In this document: positions 26,498-36,033 of the stretch, in pieces
Layout: every line of letters starts with the position of its first letter
Position numbering within the stretch: position 1 is the first letter of the stretch
NCBI RefSeq assembly: GCF_029893345.1
Contig: NZ_JARXVE010000017.1
Coordinates: 1 to 52,301, forward strand
Direction of reading: 5' to 3'
Length of the DNA stretch: 52,301 nucleotides
Origin: Mycolicibacterium frederiksbergense
Lineage (GTDB): Bacteria; Actinomycetota; Actinomycetes; Mycobacteriales; Mycobacteriaceae
The notes under the pieces: model-generated
Databases searched by the model: none
The model's input: only the letters and a program-made list of their open reading frames with translations
What the model was told of the DNA's origin: nothing
Program-made: the position numbers and the translations under genes

Positions 26498-26687
26498 GCT
26501 GTGTTCTTCCCCCGGCGCCGGGTCGATACCCGGCGAAGTCTATTGACGGTCACGGAATCGTATTCCAGCGCAGCCCGACTGGTGATCAGGTTGGCCAACA
26601 CGTTTGCGCACGTCGCGGGCACGAGTGGCCACCTATTACGTAGGTGTATTTATGCAGGTCGTTTCTTAAAAAACGCAGGTCAGGATA

Positions 26688-26720
26688 GGGTTCGAATCCC
26701 CTTAGCTCCACGTTTGAAAA
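26688..26720 (+). repeat. attR: 33-base direct repeat of the tRNA-Ala 3' end
   Basis: An exact copy of 24870-24902 that lacks the 5' part of the tRNA. It marks the right boundary of the islet. Confidence 0.88.
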
Positions 26721-26750
26721 CCCGCACTGACTTCGGCCATGGCGGGTTTT
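26717..26750 (+). terminator. Terminator hairpin next to attR, probably the ancestral tRNA-Ala terminator
   Basis: AAAACCCGC pairs with GCGGGTTTT across a 16-base loop. It stands directly after attR with no gene in front of it. This is what would remain of the original tRNA terminator after an element integrated at the tRNA 3' end. Confidence 0.65.
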
Positions 26751-26840
26751 CTGGTTTTGCTAGCGAGGTCGGCGACTGGCCGTTTGTAGTAACTCTGTCC
26801 TATCGCTGCCGAAAATACGGCCGAAGCAGTGGTCAGCCGG

Positions 26841-27281
26841 TCATGATCCCGCTTGCGCCCAGGATTCGGCCCGGCGGAGGGACGCCAGCCGACGCTGGTC
26901 GGTCGCCAATGTCCGCAGGCGCCTCTTGTCGCTGCGCGCGTAGAGCGCGGCAACCGCAGCGGGAACGTCGGTTTCGGCATCGCCGAGAGTGGGACGGTGC
27001 GCCAGATCGAGCCCGGTCTGTTCGGGTGTGGTCACCAACGTCGGCCCCAGCTCGGTGCAGATCCGTTCAGCGTCGAGTTCACTGGTCTGGCGTTTGGTGA
27101 ATCGCACGATCGCTGGCCGATCGGAGAGTGTGATCGGTCGATGTTGTTGTGGCACTGCGATGATCGCGGTGGCGAGTGCCCGTGGAATTGCCCCGTGTAG
27201 GCGTGCGGCGCTTACGCCCATTACGACGATGTCGTCCGCGCCGTAAATCGCTGAGCCGATGCCGGCGGCGGCTTCGAGGGA
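26841..27281 (-). pseudogene. AbiEi-like (type IV antitoxin family) C-terminal fragment
   Basis: About 145 codons, open from a stop at 27282. The peptide includes GADDIVVMGVSAARLHGAIP, then RALATAIIAVPQQHRPITLS, ELGPTLVTTPEQTGLDLAHRP, and a helical end SLRRAESWAQAGS. The pattern (SAARLHGAIPRAL, a beta strand, then TTPEQTxLDLAHRP) is that of AbiEi-type antitoxin proteins of actinobacteria. The N-terminal winged-helix half is absent; the reading frame instead meets the LysR fragment. No AbiEii toxin partner is present. Family assignment from memory of the motif, so moderate. Confidence 0.5.
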
Positions 27282-27843
27282 TCAACGCTTCCTCAGTGAG
27301 CTCGGTAATCGCCACGTGATCGCGTGCGGCCAGGCGATGGTCGGGTCGACAGACAAAGACCATCGGCTCCTGGCTGAGGAGCTCCATATGTACCCGGGCC
27401 GGGAAGCGATGGGGCGCCGACACCAGCGCCAGATCAAGCGACCCATCGGCGATCTCCGACAGGTAGGCCATGGATCCGGTTTGGCTCTGCCGCAATCGGA
27501 TCTGGACATTGGGGTAATCGCGGTGAAAATCCCCGAGCACCGTCGGCACATCCAGCGTGCCAAAGGAAATCAATGCACCAAGGTCGACAGTTCCGGTCAA
27601 TTCACCGCCGAATTCGTGCATCGAATCCTTGGCCAGTCGCGCAGTCTGGATGATGCGGCTGGCGTATTCGCGGAACGACTGACCTGCTGGCGTGATCCTG
27701 ATCTGTTGCTGGACCGATCAAACAGTTCAACCCCGAGTTCCCGCTCCAGCTTGCCGATTGAAGCGGACAACGTCGACTGGACGATGTGAGCGCGATGGGC
27801 GGCGCGCGAGAAGCCCATCTCATTGACAACGGCGATGAGTCAT
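27282..27843 (-). pseudogene. LysR-family regulator, truncated at both ends and frameshifted
   Basis: The DNA-binding part is LIAVVNEMGFSRAAHRAHIV, then QSTLSASIGKLERELGVELFDRS, a clear LysR helix-turn-helix. An in-frame stop precedes it and the usual first ten residues are missing. Near 27710 the frame shifts by one: the continuation IRITPAGQSFREYASRIIQ and the effector domain up to LTEEALIP are in another frame. At about 27281 LysR similarity ends abruptly and the AbiEi-like fragment begins. It is divergent from the cupin gene and the oxidoreductase it probably once controlled. Confidence 0.75.
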
Positions 27844-27920
27844 ATCGATTTCATTCCTTGGACACGATGACCCATGACGAGGTGTGATGGAGATGTCGGG
27901 TATCGACGAACGGAGTAAAC

Positions 27921-28352
27921 GTGCTGGCTGTGGGAAATGTGAAGGTCACCGATCTACTGATGGTCACCCCGCCCTACATTCCCGAGGGCGCGCACGCGAT
28001 GACGCAGATCGTCGAATTGCCGCCGGCCGATGCCGGTTTGGCGCCGCACCGTCATTCCGGCCCGGTCTTCGGTTGCGTCCTTGAAAGGTGCGTCTTGTTC
28101 GAAATCGCGGGCGAGGAGCCCCGCGAAATCGTCGCCGGCGAGGCGTTTTGGGAACCAGGCGGTGAGGTTGTGCACTACCAGGTGGCCAACCTTGATCGCG
28201 AGGGCTGGAGTCGGTTTCTTGCGGTCTGCATCTGCGCACCCGGCGTTGAGATGATCACCTGCTCGAACCGGAGGAGATCAAGGCGCGCGACCATCTACGC
28301 CATCCAACTGCCCGTCAACACAGCTGATCTGACCGTCACAACACCGGGGTAA
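27921..28352 (+). pseudogene. Cupin-domain protein with a late frameshift
   Basis: A small single-domain cupin. Motif 1 is APHRHSGPVFGCVLE (metal-binding His pair) and motif 2 is GEAFWEPGGEVVHY. Up to VEMIT (about residue 113) the frame is normal. A one-base loss near 28257 then gives an Arg-rich tail with no family likeness. In the other frame the sequence continues LLEPEEIKARDHLRHP and stops at 28327, which fits a cupin end. The metal-binding core is untouched, so a product might still fold. GTG start. It is 28 bases before the oxidoreductase gene and likely in one operon with it. Confidence 0.65.
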
Positions 28353-28379
28353 TCCACGCACACGAAACGAGGAACTGTC

Positions 28380-29306
28380 ATGCAAGCGATCGTCGCGACG
28401 GACCGAGCGATGGGGATTTCTGGCCTTCGCTTGGCTGATGTACCCTACCCGCACGCTGCGGAGAACGACGTGATCGTCCAAGTCCACGCAGCCGCTTTCA
28501 CGCCTGGGGAGCTCGAGTGGCCGGGAACCTGGGCTGATCGGGCGGGCAGAGACCGCACGCCGACCATTCCCGGCCACGAGGTGTCGGGTGTAGCTACCGA
28601 ACTCGGTTACGGCACAACGGGACTGACGATAGGTCAGCGGGTTTTTGGGATTGCCGACTGGAGACGCAATGGCACACTGGCCGAATACGTTGCGGTAGAG
28701 GCTCGTAACTTGGCCCCATTGAGCGCGAGCATTAGTCACACCGTGGCCGCAGCACTACCGATATCCGGATTGACGGCGTGGCAGGGATTGTTCGACCACG
28801 GACGTCTCACGACGGGCCAGACTGTGCTGATCCACGGCGCGGCCGGCGCTGTCGGTTCGGTTGCGGTGCAACTCGCACATGAGGCGGGAGCCCGGGTGAT
28901 CGGCACTGGGCGCACCGATCACCGAGAAGCCGTGCTTGCCTTGAATGCCGATGTCTTCCTGGACCTGCAACACGATCGCCTGGAGGACATCGGCGAGGTT
29001 GACGTCGTGTTCGATGTGATCGGTGGGGAGATCCTTGATCGCTCAACGCAATTGGTTCGTGGGGGAGGCACGCTCGTCGCCGTTGCCGAACCACCCCGTG
29101 TACGGCGTGAGGACACCCGATCGGTTTTCTTTGTTGTCGAATCCGACCGTAACCAGCTGGCCGCCTTGGAACGCCGGCTGCGCGATGGGCGGCTGCAGCT
29201 ACTGATCGGTGCCGTCGTGCCACTCGCGCAAGCACCAGCAGCGTTCGATCCGGCTCATCGGGTTCCGGGAAAAACGATCATTGAAGTCGGCAACACTGGG
29301 GCCTGA
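28380..29306 (+). CDS. NADP-dependent oxidoreductase (quinone-reductase-like MDR family)
   Basis: A 308-residue zinc-free medium-chain dehydrogenase/reductase. The N-terminal GroES-like fold has TPTIPGHEVSGVATELG and GLTIGQRVFGI, and the Rossmann fold has VLIHGAAGAVGSVAVQLAHEAGARVIGTG. The C-terminus is PLAQAPAAFDPAHRVPGKTIIEV. It reduces quinones or alpha,beta-unsaturated carbonyls with NADPH. The typical structural-zinc Cys cluster is absent. AACGAGGA precedes the ATG. In many genomes such genes sit with a LysR regulator and a cupin, as here, but both neighbours are damaged in this strain. Confidence 0.88.
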   Translation: MQAIVATDRAMGISGLRLADVPYPHAAENDVIVQVHAAAFTPGELEWPGTWADRAGRDRTPTIPGHEVSGVATELGYGTTGLTIGQRVFGIADWRRNGTLAEYVAVEARNLAPLSASISHTVAAALPISGLTAWQGLFDHGRLTTGQTVLIHGAAGAVGSVAVQLAHEAGARVIGTGRTDHREAVLALNADVFLDLQHDRLEDIGEVDVVFDVIGGEILDRSTQLVRGGGTLVAVAEPPRVRREDTRSVFFVVESDRNQLAALERRLRDGRLQLLIGAVVPLAQAPAAFDPAHRVPGKTIIEVGNTGA

Positions 29307-29804
29307 ACTGCTCAGCGGCCTCCGAGCGCCCCACGCCAACGACCACGAAGTCCGGAATCCGCCGCTGCGCCGCTTTCGCGTCACATCCGCCAGTTACGAC
29401 GATCTCCGACCTCATATGAACGGGTGGCGCACTCGCGGCCCCTACGCCCCGCTGGCCGCTCGTGCCGGTCTGCGGCCGGATCAGATCGCGGCGCTGAGCG
29501 CGGGCGCGCGCCCGGCCGATCTGAGCGAGGACGAGCTGGTCGCCGCCGATGTCGCGGCCGCACTGACCTGCGCCGGCCCGGTTCCCGGGCCGTTGTATGC
29601 CCCTCAAGCGCGGTGTGGGCGCGCGGGCCCGCGGATTACGGCTGCATCGCCTACGTGACCACCGATGGCGGCTACGCGGCCATCGGTGGTCACCGGGCGG
29701 GCACGGACGGAATCATCCGCCCCGCGCAGGTGGTGCGGGCACAGTTTACTGGCCGGTCGCGGACCTGAGCTGCGCCGCCACGGCGGCATCGCCGACAATC
29801 GGGC
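29307..29804 (+). other. Gene-free stretch with debris, possibly a carboxymuconolactone-decarboxylase-like fragment
   Basis: No intact gene. In one frame, from about 29417 to 29600, the peptide GWRTRGPYAPLAARAGLRPD and then QIAALSAGARPADLSEDELV resembles the centre of a carboxymuconolactone decarboxylase (AhpD-like) protein, but its catalytic Cys-x2-Cys is not seen and the frame breaks. The remainder, up to the lipoprotein gene, shows nothing I can name. Confidence 0.35.
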
Positions 29805-31043
29805 GTGCGAAAGACTTGGTCGGTTGTCCTTTCAACAGTGCTTGTCGCGGTTCTCGCCGCATGTGGGCTTGGCGGCGGGTCCAACGAGGCGTCCGCGCCG
29901 TCAGCGGCCTCGTCGGATCCGCAGAAGGCCACCCAGATTGAGCGGATCGTCGAAGACGTGATGGCGGCAAAGCATCTCAAGGCCGTGATCGTGCGGGTCA
30001 CCGTCGACGGTGAGGAGGTGATAACCCAGGCGTTCGGTGAGTCGATGACGGGTGTCCCGGCGACGACCGACATGCACTTCCGAAACGGTGCAGTCGCCAT
30101 CTCGTATGTGGCGGCGGTACTCCTGCAACTCGTCGACGAGAAGAAGGTGTCTCTCGACGACACCATCGCGCAGTGGGTCCCCGACATCCCGCACAGCGAC
30201 AAGGTCACGTTGCGCCAATTGGCGACCATGACGTCGGGCTATCAGGACTACGTGCTGGGCAACGATGCCTTCGAGACCGAGGAACTGAACAACCCGTTCA
30301 AGGCCTGGACCACCGACGAGTTGCTGTCGCACGCCGTCGACAAGCCGCTGCTCTACGAACCGGGAACCAACTGGAACTACGCACACACCGACTATGTGAT
30401 CCTCGGTCGGGTGCTGGAGAAGATCACCGGAAAGCCCGTGGCAGATCTCCTCAAAGAACGGATCTCCGACCCCCTCGGCCTGAGCAACACCACCTCGGAT
30501 CTGACCGCGGTGATCCCGGAGCCCGCTCTGCACGCCTACTCGTCGGAGCGCCGTGGAATCTTCAAGCTCCCGCCGACCACGCCGTTCTACGAGGAGACCA
30601 CGGGCTGGAATCCCTCGTGGACCATCACCCACGGAGCCGTCCAGACGTCGAACATCTACGACGTGGAGGCAACGGCCCGCAAGCTCTACGCTGGCGAGAC
30701 GCTGTCCGCGGAGTCCTACGCCACGATGGTCTCGACGCGGCTGCGCGGGCAGACGCGACCGCAGCCTGGATGCGCGACGTGCGCGACGATGAATGAGCAG
30801 TACACCTACGGGGCGGGCGTGCTCATTACCGGTGACTGGATCGCCCAGAACCCGCTGTTCAACGGCTACGCGGCCGTCACCGCCTACCTCCCGTCGCAAA
30901 AGATCGCGATCGCGGTCGCCGTGACGTACAAGCCCGAGGCGTTCGGCCCCGACGGTTCCTATGCCAACGCCGGCAACCCGATCTTCGCGCGGATCGGCGC
31001 GCTGATGGCGCCCGACCACGCGCCGCCCATCCCGCAGGACTAA
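29805..31043 (+). CDS. Lipoprotein with serine beta-lactamase-like fold lacking the SxxK motif
   Basis: A 412-residue lipoprotein: signal peptide and lipobox VLAAC with Cys20, a Ser/Ala-rich linker, then a class C beta-lactamase/DD-peptidase-like domain (about 45-405). The fold is evident from DDTIAQWVPDIP, KVTLRQLATMTSGYQDY, LLYEPGTNWNYAHTDYVILGRVLEKITGK and HGAVQTSNIYDV. Where active enzymes have Ser-x-x-Lys, this protein reads Ala96-Val-Ala-Ile99 (FRNGAVAIS), and the YxN element is Tyr-Ala-His. So it is probably not a hydrolase of the usual mechanism; a binding or scaffolding role in the envelope is possible. GTG start. It is 91 bases before the P450 on the same strand. Confidence 0.8.
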   Translation: MRKTWSVVLSTVLVAVLAACGLGGGSNEASAPSAASSDPQKATQIERIVEDVMAAKHLKAVIVRVTVDGEEVITQAFGESMTGVPATTDMHFRNGAVAISYVAAVLLQLVDEKKVSLDDTIAQWVPDIPHSDKVTLRQLATMTSGYQDYVLGNDAFETEELNNPFKAWTTDELLSHAVDKPLLYEPGTNWNYAHTDYVILGRVLEKITGKPVADLLKERISDPLGLSNTTSDLTAVIPEPALHAYSSERRGIFKLPPTTPFYEETTGWNPSWTITHGAVQTSNIYDVEATARKLYAGETLSAESYATMVSTRLRGQTRPQPGCATCATMNEQYTYGAGVLITGDWIAQNPLFNGYAAVTAYLPSQKIAIAVAVTYKPEAFGPDGSYANAGNPIFARIGALMAPDHAPPIPQD

Positions 31044-31134
31044 CCGAGACAGCCACCTCCTGCGTCCGCTGTGCGGCTATTTCCATACATCTGCTGAGCG
31101 CTTAGCATTTTGTGTAGGCCGCGAGGGAGGCGAC

Positions 31135-32385
31135 GTGAGCGGACCTGAAAACCTCGACTTCTTCACCGACAAATCGCTCGTCGATGATCCGTACGACTAC
31201 TACGACGCGATCCGTCGTTGTCCTTTATGGCGTGAGCCGGCGCACGGCGTAGTGATGGTGTCGGGGTACGACGAGGCCATCGCCGTGCAACGGGACACCG
31301 AAGACACCTTCTCGGTATGCAATATCGTCAGTGGGCCATGGTCGGGGATTCCGATCGAAACCGACAGCGATGACGTCTCGGATCTGATCGATCGGCACCG
31401 CGGCAGAGTTACATTCGGCAACTACTTCATTACGTTTGATCCTCCACGGCACACTGCGCACCGTTCGCTGTTGGGCCGGTTGTTTACGCCGAGGCAGCTC
31501 AAGAACAACGAGGAATTTTTGTGGCGTCTCGCCGATGAGCAACTCGACCATTTTGTCGCGGATGGCAAGTGCGAGATCGTCATTGACTACAACTTTCCGT
31601 TCACGCTCGACGCGATCACCAACCTGCTGGACGTGCCCGAGTCCGACCGTGAGCGGTTCCGCCGCGCCGCGAGGGCCAGCAGGCTCGAAGGCGATCGCAG
31701 CGGTTTCGTTGGCGTGAAAGAGGAGTGGTTCGTCGAGTACATCGAGGAACGGCGGCGCGAGCCGCGCGACGACGTCCTCACCGAGCTTGCGCTGGCAAAG
31801 TTTCCCGACGGCACGACACCCGAGGCGATAGACGTTGCCCGCGTTGCCACGTTCATGTTCGCCGCAGGCCACGGCACGACGATCGACCTGCTCAGTCTCG
31901 CGATGCTGATGCTGGCGGAGCGACCGGACTTGCAACAGCAGCTGCGCGAGGACAATTCAAAGATTCCTGGCTTTATCGAGGAGATGCTTCGCTTCGAAAG
32001 CCCGATCAAATCGAACTTCCGGATGGCGCGGCGAACCACCAGGATCGGTGACGTCGATGTTCCGGCCGGTACCAGTCTGCTCGTGATGAACGGCGCGGCG
32101 AACCGCGATCCACGACGGTTCGACGAGCCTGGCGAATTCCGCCTAGGCCGTCCAAACGTAATGCAACACATCGGATTTGGCCGTGGTATTCACACTTGTC
32201 CGGGTGCCCCGATCGCACGCGCCGAAGTGCGGGTAAGCTTGGAACGCATGCTTGACCGGATGGCCGACATTCGGCTTTCAGAGGCCGAGCACGGTCCGGC
32301 AGGCGCTCGTCGGCTCACATGGGACCGCACCTTTCTGTTCAGGCGCCTCAAGGAATTGCACCTCGAGTTCACTCCGGTTCAGTGA
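31135..32385 (+). CDS. Cytochrome P450
   Basis: A 416-residue soluble P450. The heme ligand is Cys355 in FGRGIHTCPGAPIARAE. The I-helix oxygen-binding motif is FAAGHGTTIDLL, the K-helix ExxR is EEMLRF and the C-helix is DPPRHTAHRSLLGRLFTP. GTG start; GGGAGG lies just upstream. It needs ferredoxin and reductase partners, none of which are in the window. It is the nearest same-strand gene before the NRPS, so oxidation of the peptide, its acyl chain or a precursor is an attractive but unproven role; the gap of about 500 bases argues for separate transcription. Confidence 0.92.
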   Translation: MSGPENLDFFTDKSLVDDPYDYYDAIRRCPLWREPAHGVVMVSGYDEAIAVQRDTEDTFSVCNIVSGPWSGIPIETDSDDVSDLIDRHRGRVTFGNYFITFDPPRHTAHRSLLGRLFTPRQLKNNEEFLWRLADEQLDHFVADGKCEIVIDYNFPFTLDAITNLLDVPESDRERFRRAARASRLEGDRSGFVGVKEEWFVEYIEERRREPRDDVLTELALAKFPDGTTPEAIDVARVATFMFAAGHGTTIDLLSLAMLMLAERPDLQQQLREDNSKIPGFIEEMLRFESPIKSNFRMARRTTRIGDVDVPAGTSLLVMNGAANRDPRRFDEPGEFRLGRPNVMQHIGFGRGIHTCPGAPIARAEVRVSLERMLDRMADIRLSEAEHGPAGARRLTWDRTFLFRRLKELHLEFTPVQ

Positions 32386-32881
32386 GTAGTTCCATCGCGA
32401 AGACCGACGATCGCTGACAACGGCTCTCACGCCAGCGGGCCGGCGTCTGAGAGTTGGGGTGTCTCAGTGGATTCACAGCTTTCTCGGGGCATTGTTTACA
32501 CGCAGCCGGTGGTCACGGCCGCGCCCGCCGGTGGCTGGGTGCCGGATGTTTGATCAACCAGCCCTTCGGGAATTTGAACCTCAGGTCGACGGTCTTCGTC
32601 ACAACTGCAGGAGGGCGTTTACGACGAACATCGCTAGCACGCCGACAACCCGGCTGATCAATGTGTTCACCGTCGAATCGGACGGCCGGTGCCGCCTGCC
32701 CGATCCGGTGGTACACCATCGAGAACGTCTAGCGGCTCCCATGGATTCGGCGCGAAGAACCGATGACGAGAGGTGGCGAGCCATGCTAACTGTAATATCC
32801 CAGCAATCCGCGTGGCTCGCAGAATTTTGGCCGCCGCGCTCTCTCGTCCTGCGTCAGGCGTCTGCTTGATCGGGCACTTCG
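32386..32881. other. Non-coding gap before the NRPS gene
   Basis: About 500 bases with no gene I can support. Short open frames exist on both strands but lack ribosome sites and family likeness. The region must contain the NRPS promoter; I see no convincing -10/-35 pair, palindrome or riboswitch. Confidence 0.6.
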
Positions 32882-35800
32882 ATGGAGACTCAGCTATCTG
32901 ATCGCGTGTTTCCGCTGATGCGGGGACAGCTGGATGTATGGCTTGCGCAGGAAACGGATCGCTTCGCTGCGCGGTGGCAGCTGGGCTATCTGGTGCGACT
33001 CGAGGGCATGTTGCAGCCTGATTTGCTTGAATGCGCGATCCGTCAAGTGGTGCGCGAGGCCGAACCACTCAGAGCCGCCTTTTTCGAAGAGGACGGTCAG
33101 GTTTTCCAAAAGACGGTTGACTACCCGGACGTTGAGCTTGCTTGCCATGACCTCATGGGCTCGCAGGACCCTGTCCAGGAAGCGCATCGGCTAGCATCCT
33201 CGATTCAGCGCACGCTGATGCCGCTTACTGGCCCACTGTTCAAATTTGCGTTGTTGCAGACGCAGGTAGCTGAATCTTATTTCTTCGTGTGCTGCCATCA
33301 CATCGTGGCGGACGGAATTGGCCTTGCACTCGTTTGCCATCGGATCGGAGATGTCTACGGTGCCATGGCTTCGGGCGCGCCGATTCCCCCCGCTTATTTT
33401 GGGTCGCTGCGTGATCTGATTGATTGCGAGTCAGAGTACGAAGCGTCCACCGATTATCTCGATGATCAGGCCTATTGGGCCGAGAACCTGCCGTTGGAAA
33501 GCGAACCGCGTTATCGGTTGGCGCCCGCGGCAGTGGGCGAGCGTGATCCATATGAGTCTTCCGTACCGGTTCAATTGGACCCTGTCGTTGTTGCCGGGGT
33601 CCAGGAGTTGGCGCAGGCGTTGGGGGTGCGTCGCTCGTCGGTGATAACTGCGGCGTGCGCGCTGCTGGTGCATGGGTGCGACATCGAGAGTTCAGAGGTG
33701 GTGTTCGATTTTCCGGTAAGCAGGCGTGTGCGTCCGGAGACCCAGACGGTGCCCGGAATGGTTACCGGGTTCGTCCCACTGACGTTGAAAGTTTCGCCGG
33801 GCTCTGCGGTTGCCGGTTTTTGTGAACATGTCGACACGCGACTGCGGGAAGCGCTGCAGCATCAGCGGTTCCAGGTGCGCGCTATTGAGAACAAGGCACG
33901 TCTCCGCGGCTCCGCACAGCCGCCGAATCGCGTAATTCTCAATTTCATTCCGACTACACATTTGGCGAATGTTGCCGGCGCCAAGGCATCGGGGACCCTG
34001 ACCCATACCAACCTCGTCGATCAGTTTGGACTGGACTTTTTTATTGACGATGATCGGCTTTTTCTCGGCGCGCAGCCGAGCGCAACGACGAGTGGGTCCG
34101 CGGGTGCTGGGCAATGGTTTTCGGATTGTGATGTCCGCGATTTGGTGCAGCGGTTGGAGCGGGTGTTGGTGGCTTTGACTGTTGATCCGGCTCGGTTGTT
34201 GTCGTCGGTGGATGTGTTGGGTGCTGGTGAGCGTGCCCGCCTGGATGAGGTGGGTCATCGGGCGGTGTTGAGCGCATCGGTGTCTGCGTCGGTGTCGATT
34301 CCGGTGTTGTTTGCTGCGCAGGTGGCGCGCAGACCGGAGGCGGTGGCGGTGGTTTTTGAGGGTCGCTCGATGTCGTATCGGGAGTTGGATGAGGCGTCGA
34401 ATCGGTTGGCGCGCTTGCTGGTCGGCCTTGGTGTGGGCCCGGGGCAGTGTGTGGGGCTGCTGTTGTCCCGTTCGGTTGAGGCGGTTGTGGCGATCCTGGC
34501 GGTGCTCAAGGCGGGGGCGGCGTATCTGCCGATGGATCCGGGGGTTCCGCGGGAGCGGATTGGGTTTGTGCTTGCTGATGCTGGGCCGTTGGTTGTGCTC
34601 ACGACCTCCGGGTTGGCCGACCGGCTGGACGGGTTTGATGTGGTGGTTGTCGATATCGGGGATCCTGCTGTTGACAGTCAGTCGGGTTCGGCGTTGCCGG
34701 GTTCGGGTCCGGCCCCGGTTGATGTCGCTTATTTGATTTACACCTCGGGGACCACGGGGGTTCCCAAAGGGGTGGCGATCACGCATCGCAACGTGACTGG
34801 GTTGTTGGGGTCGTTGGATGTGGGGTTGCCGGCGGCGGGGGTGTGGAGTCTGTGTCATTCGTTGGCTTTCGATGTTTCGGTGTGGGAGATCTTTGGTGCG
34901 CTGCTGCGTGGTGGGCGGTTGGTGGTGGTGCCCGAAGTGGTGGCGGGTTCTCCGGATGAGTTCGGCGAGGTGCTGGTTGCGCAACGGGTGAGTGTGTTGA
35001 CTCAGACTCCTTCTGCGGTACGGGGTTTGTCCCCTGAGGGGTTGGAGTCGGTGGCGTTGGTTATGGCTGGTGAGGCGTGTCCGGTTGAGGTGGTGGATCG
35101 GTGGGCGCCGGGGCGGGTGATGGTCAATGCCTATGGTCCGACTGAGACGACGATGTGTGTGGCGGTCAGTGCGCCACTGATCCCGGGGCAGGATGTGGTG
35201 CCGATTGGGTCGCCGGTGGTGGGGGCGGCGTTGTTTGTGCTGGATGGGTGGTTGCGTCCGGTGCCGGTGGGTGTGGTGGGGGAGTTGTATGTGGCCGGTA
35301 GTGGTGTGGGGGTTGGGTATTGGCGTCGGGCCGGGTTGACGGGTTCTCGGTTTGTGGCGTGTCCGTTTGGGGTACCGGGCGAAAGGATGTATCGCAGCGG
35401 GGATTTGGTGTGTTGGGGTGTTGATGGGCAGTTGCGGTATGTGGGGCGTGCTGATGAGCAGGTCAAGATCCGTGGGTATCGCATCGAGTGCGGTGAGGTT
35501 CAGGTAGCTCTGTCCGGGTTGGATGGGGTGGATCAGGCGGCGGTGATTGCCCGGGAGGACCGGCCTGGGGATAGGCGTTTGGTGGGGTATGTCACCGGCA
35601 CGGCGGATCCGGCTGAGATACGTGTGCAGTTGGGTGAGCGGTTGCCGGAGTTTATGGTGCCGGCTGCGGTGGTGGTGTTGGATGCGTTGCCGTTGACGGT
35701 CAACGGCAAACTGGATGTTCGTGCTTTGCCGTCACCCGAATACCGAAGTGGCGGTGGTGGTTACCGCGCTCCGGGGACTCCGGTTGAGGAGATCTTGGCC

Positions 35801-36033
35801 GGTATCTATGCCGATGTGCTGGGGTTGGGGGTGGAACGGGTCGGGGTTGATGACTCGTTCTTTGATTTGGGTGGGGATTCGTTGTTGGCGATGCGGGTGG
35901 TCGCTGCGGCCAACACCGCACTGGATACTGACCTTTCAGTACCCAACGTATTCGACACGCCCACGGTTGCCCGGTTGGCGCTGCGCATCGGTGCGGATGT
36001 GAGTCGGCCTGAGCCGTTGGTGGCGGGTGAGCG
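32882..36033 (+). other. NRPS module 1: starter C - A - T
   Basis: C1 spans residues about 8-450 with an intact active site HHIVADG (His139, His140). As the first domain, with nothing upstream to donate a peptide, it most likely takes an acyl-CoA or acyl-ACP. A1 spans about 473-955 with YTSGTTGVPKG from Tyr620. The ten binding-pocket residues, aligned by eye to GrsA, read DVWTVAAMCK and share seven positions with the phenylalanine code DAWTIAAICK, so an aromatic residue is a fair guess. T1 has Ser1000 in LGGDSLLAM. Confidence 0.8.

Larger units (their letters stand above)
24870..26720. mobile_element. Small tRNA-Ala-integrated islet (about 1.85 kb), apparently defective
   Basis: Two identical 33-base direct repeats bound this segment; the left one completes the tRNA gene. 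Inside are only a C-terminal stub of a tyrosine integrase next to attL and one complete gene on the opposite strand. The base and codon use of the cargo gene is visibly less GC-extreme than its surroundings. The segment looks like the residue of a larger integrative element or prophage after deletion, or a tiny mobilisable islet that depends on an integrase elsewhere. Sequence upstream of attR (26498-26687) shows no gene. Confidence 0.8.

Noticed and set aside
26498..26687. Another gene or a full tRNA between the cargo gene and attR
   Set aside because: Only the T-arm half of tRNA-Ala is present at attR, and no coding likeness was seen in the rest.
24870..26720. A CRISPR array or toxin-antitoxin pair in the islet
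   Set aside because: There are no regularly spaced repeats and only one intact gene.
32459..32869. A 136-codon plus-strand frame in the gap before the NRPS
   Set aside because: No ribosome site, no recognisable domain and unusual composition.
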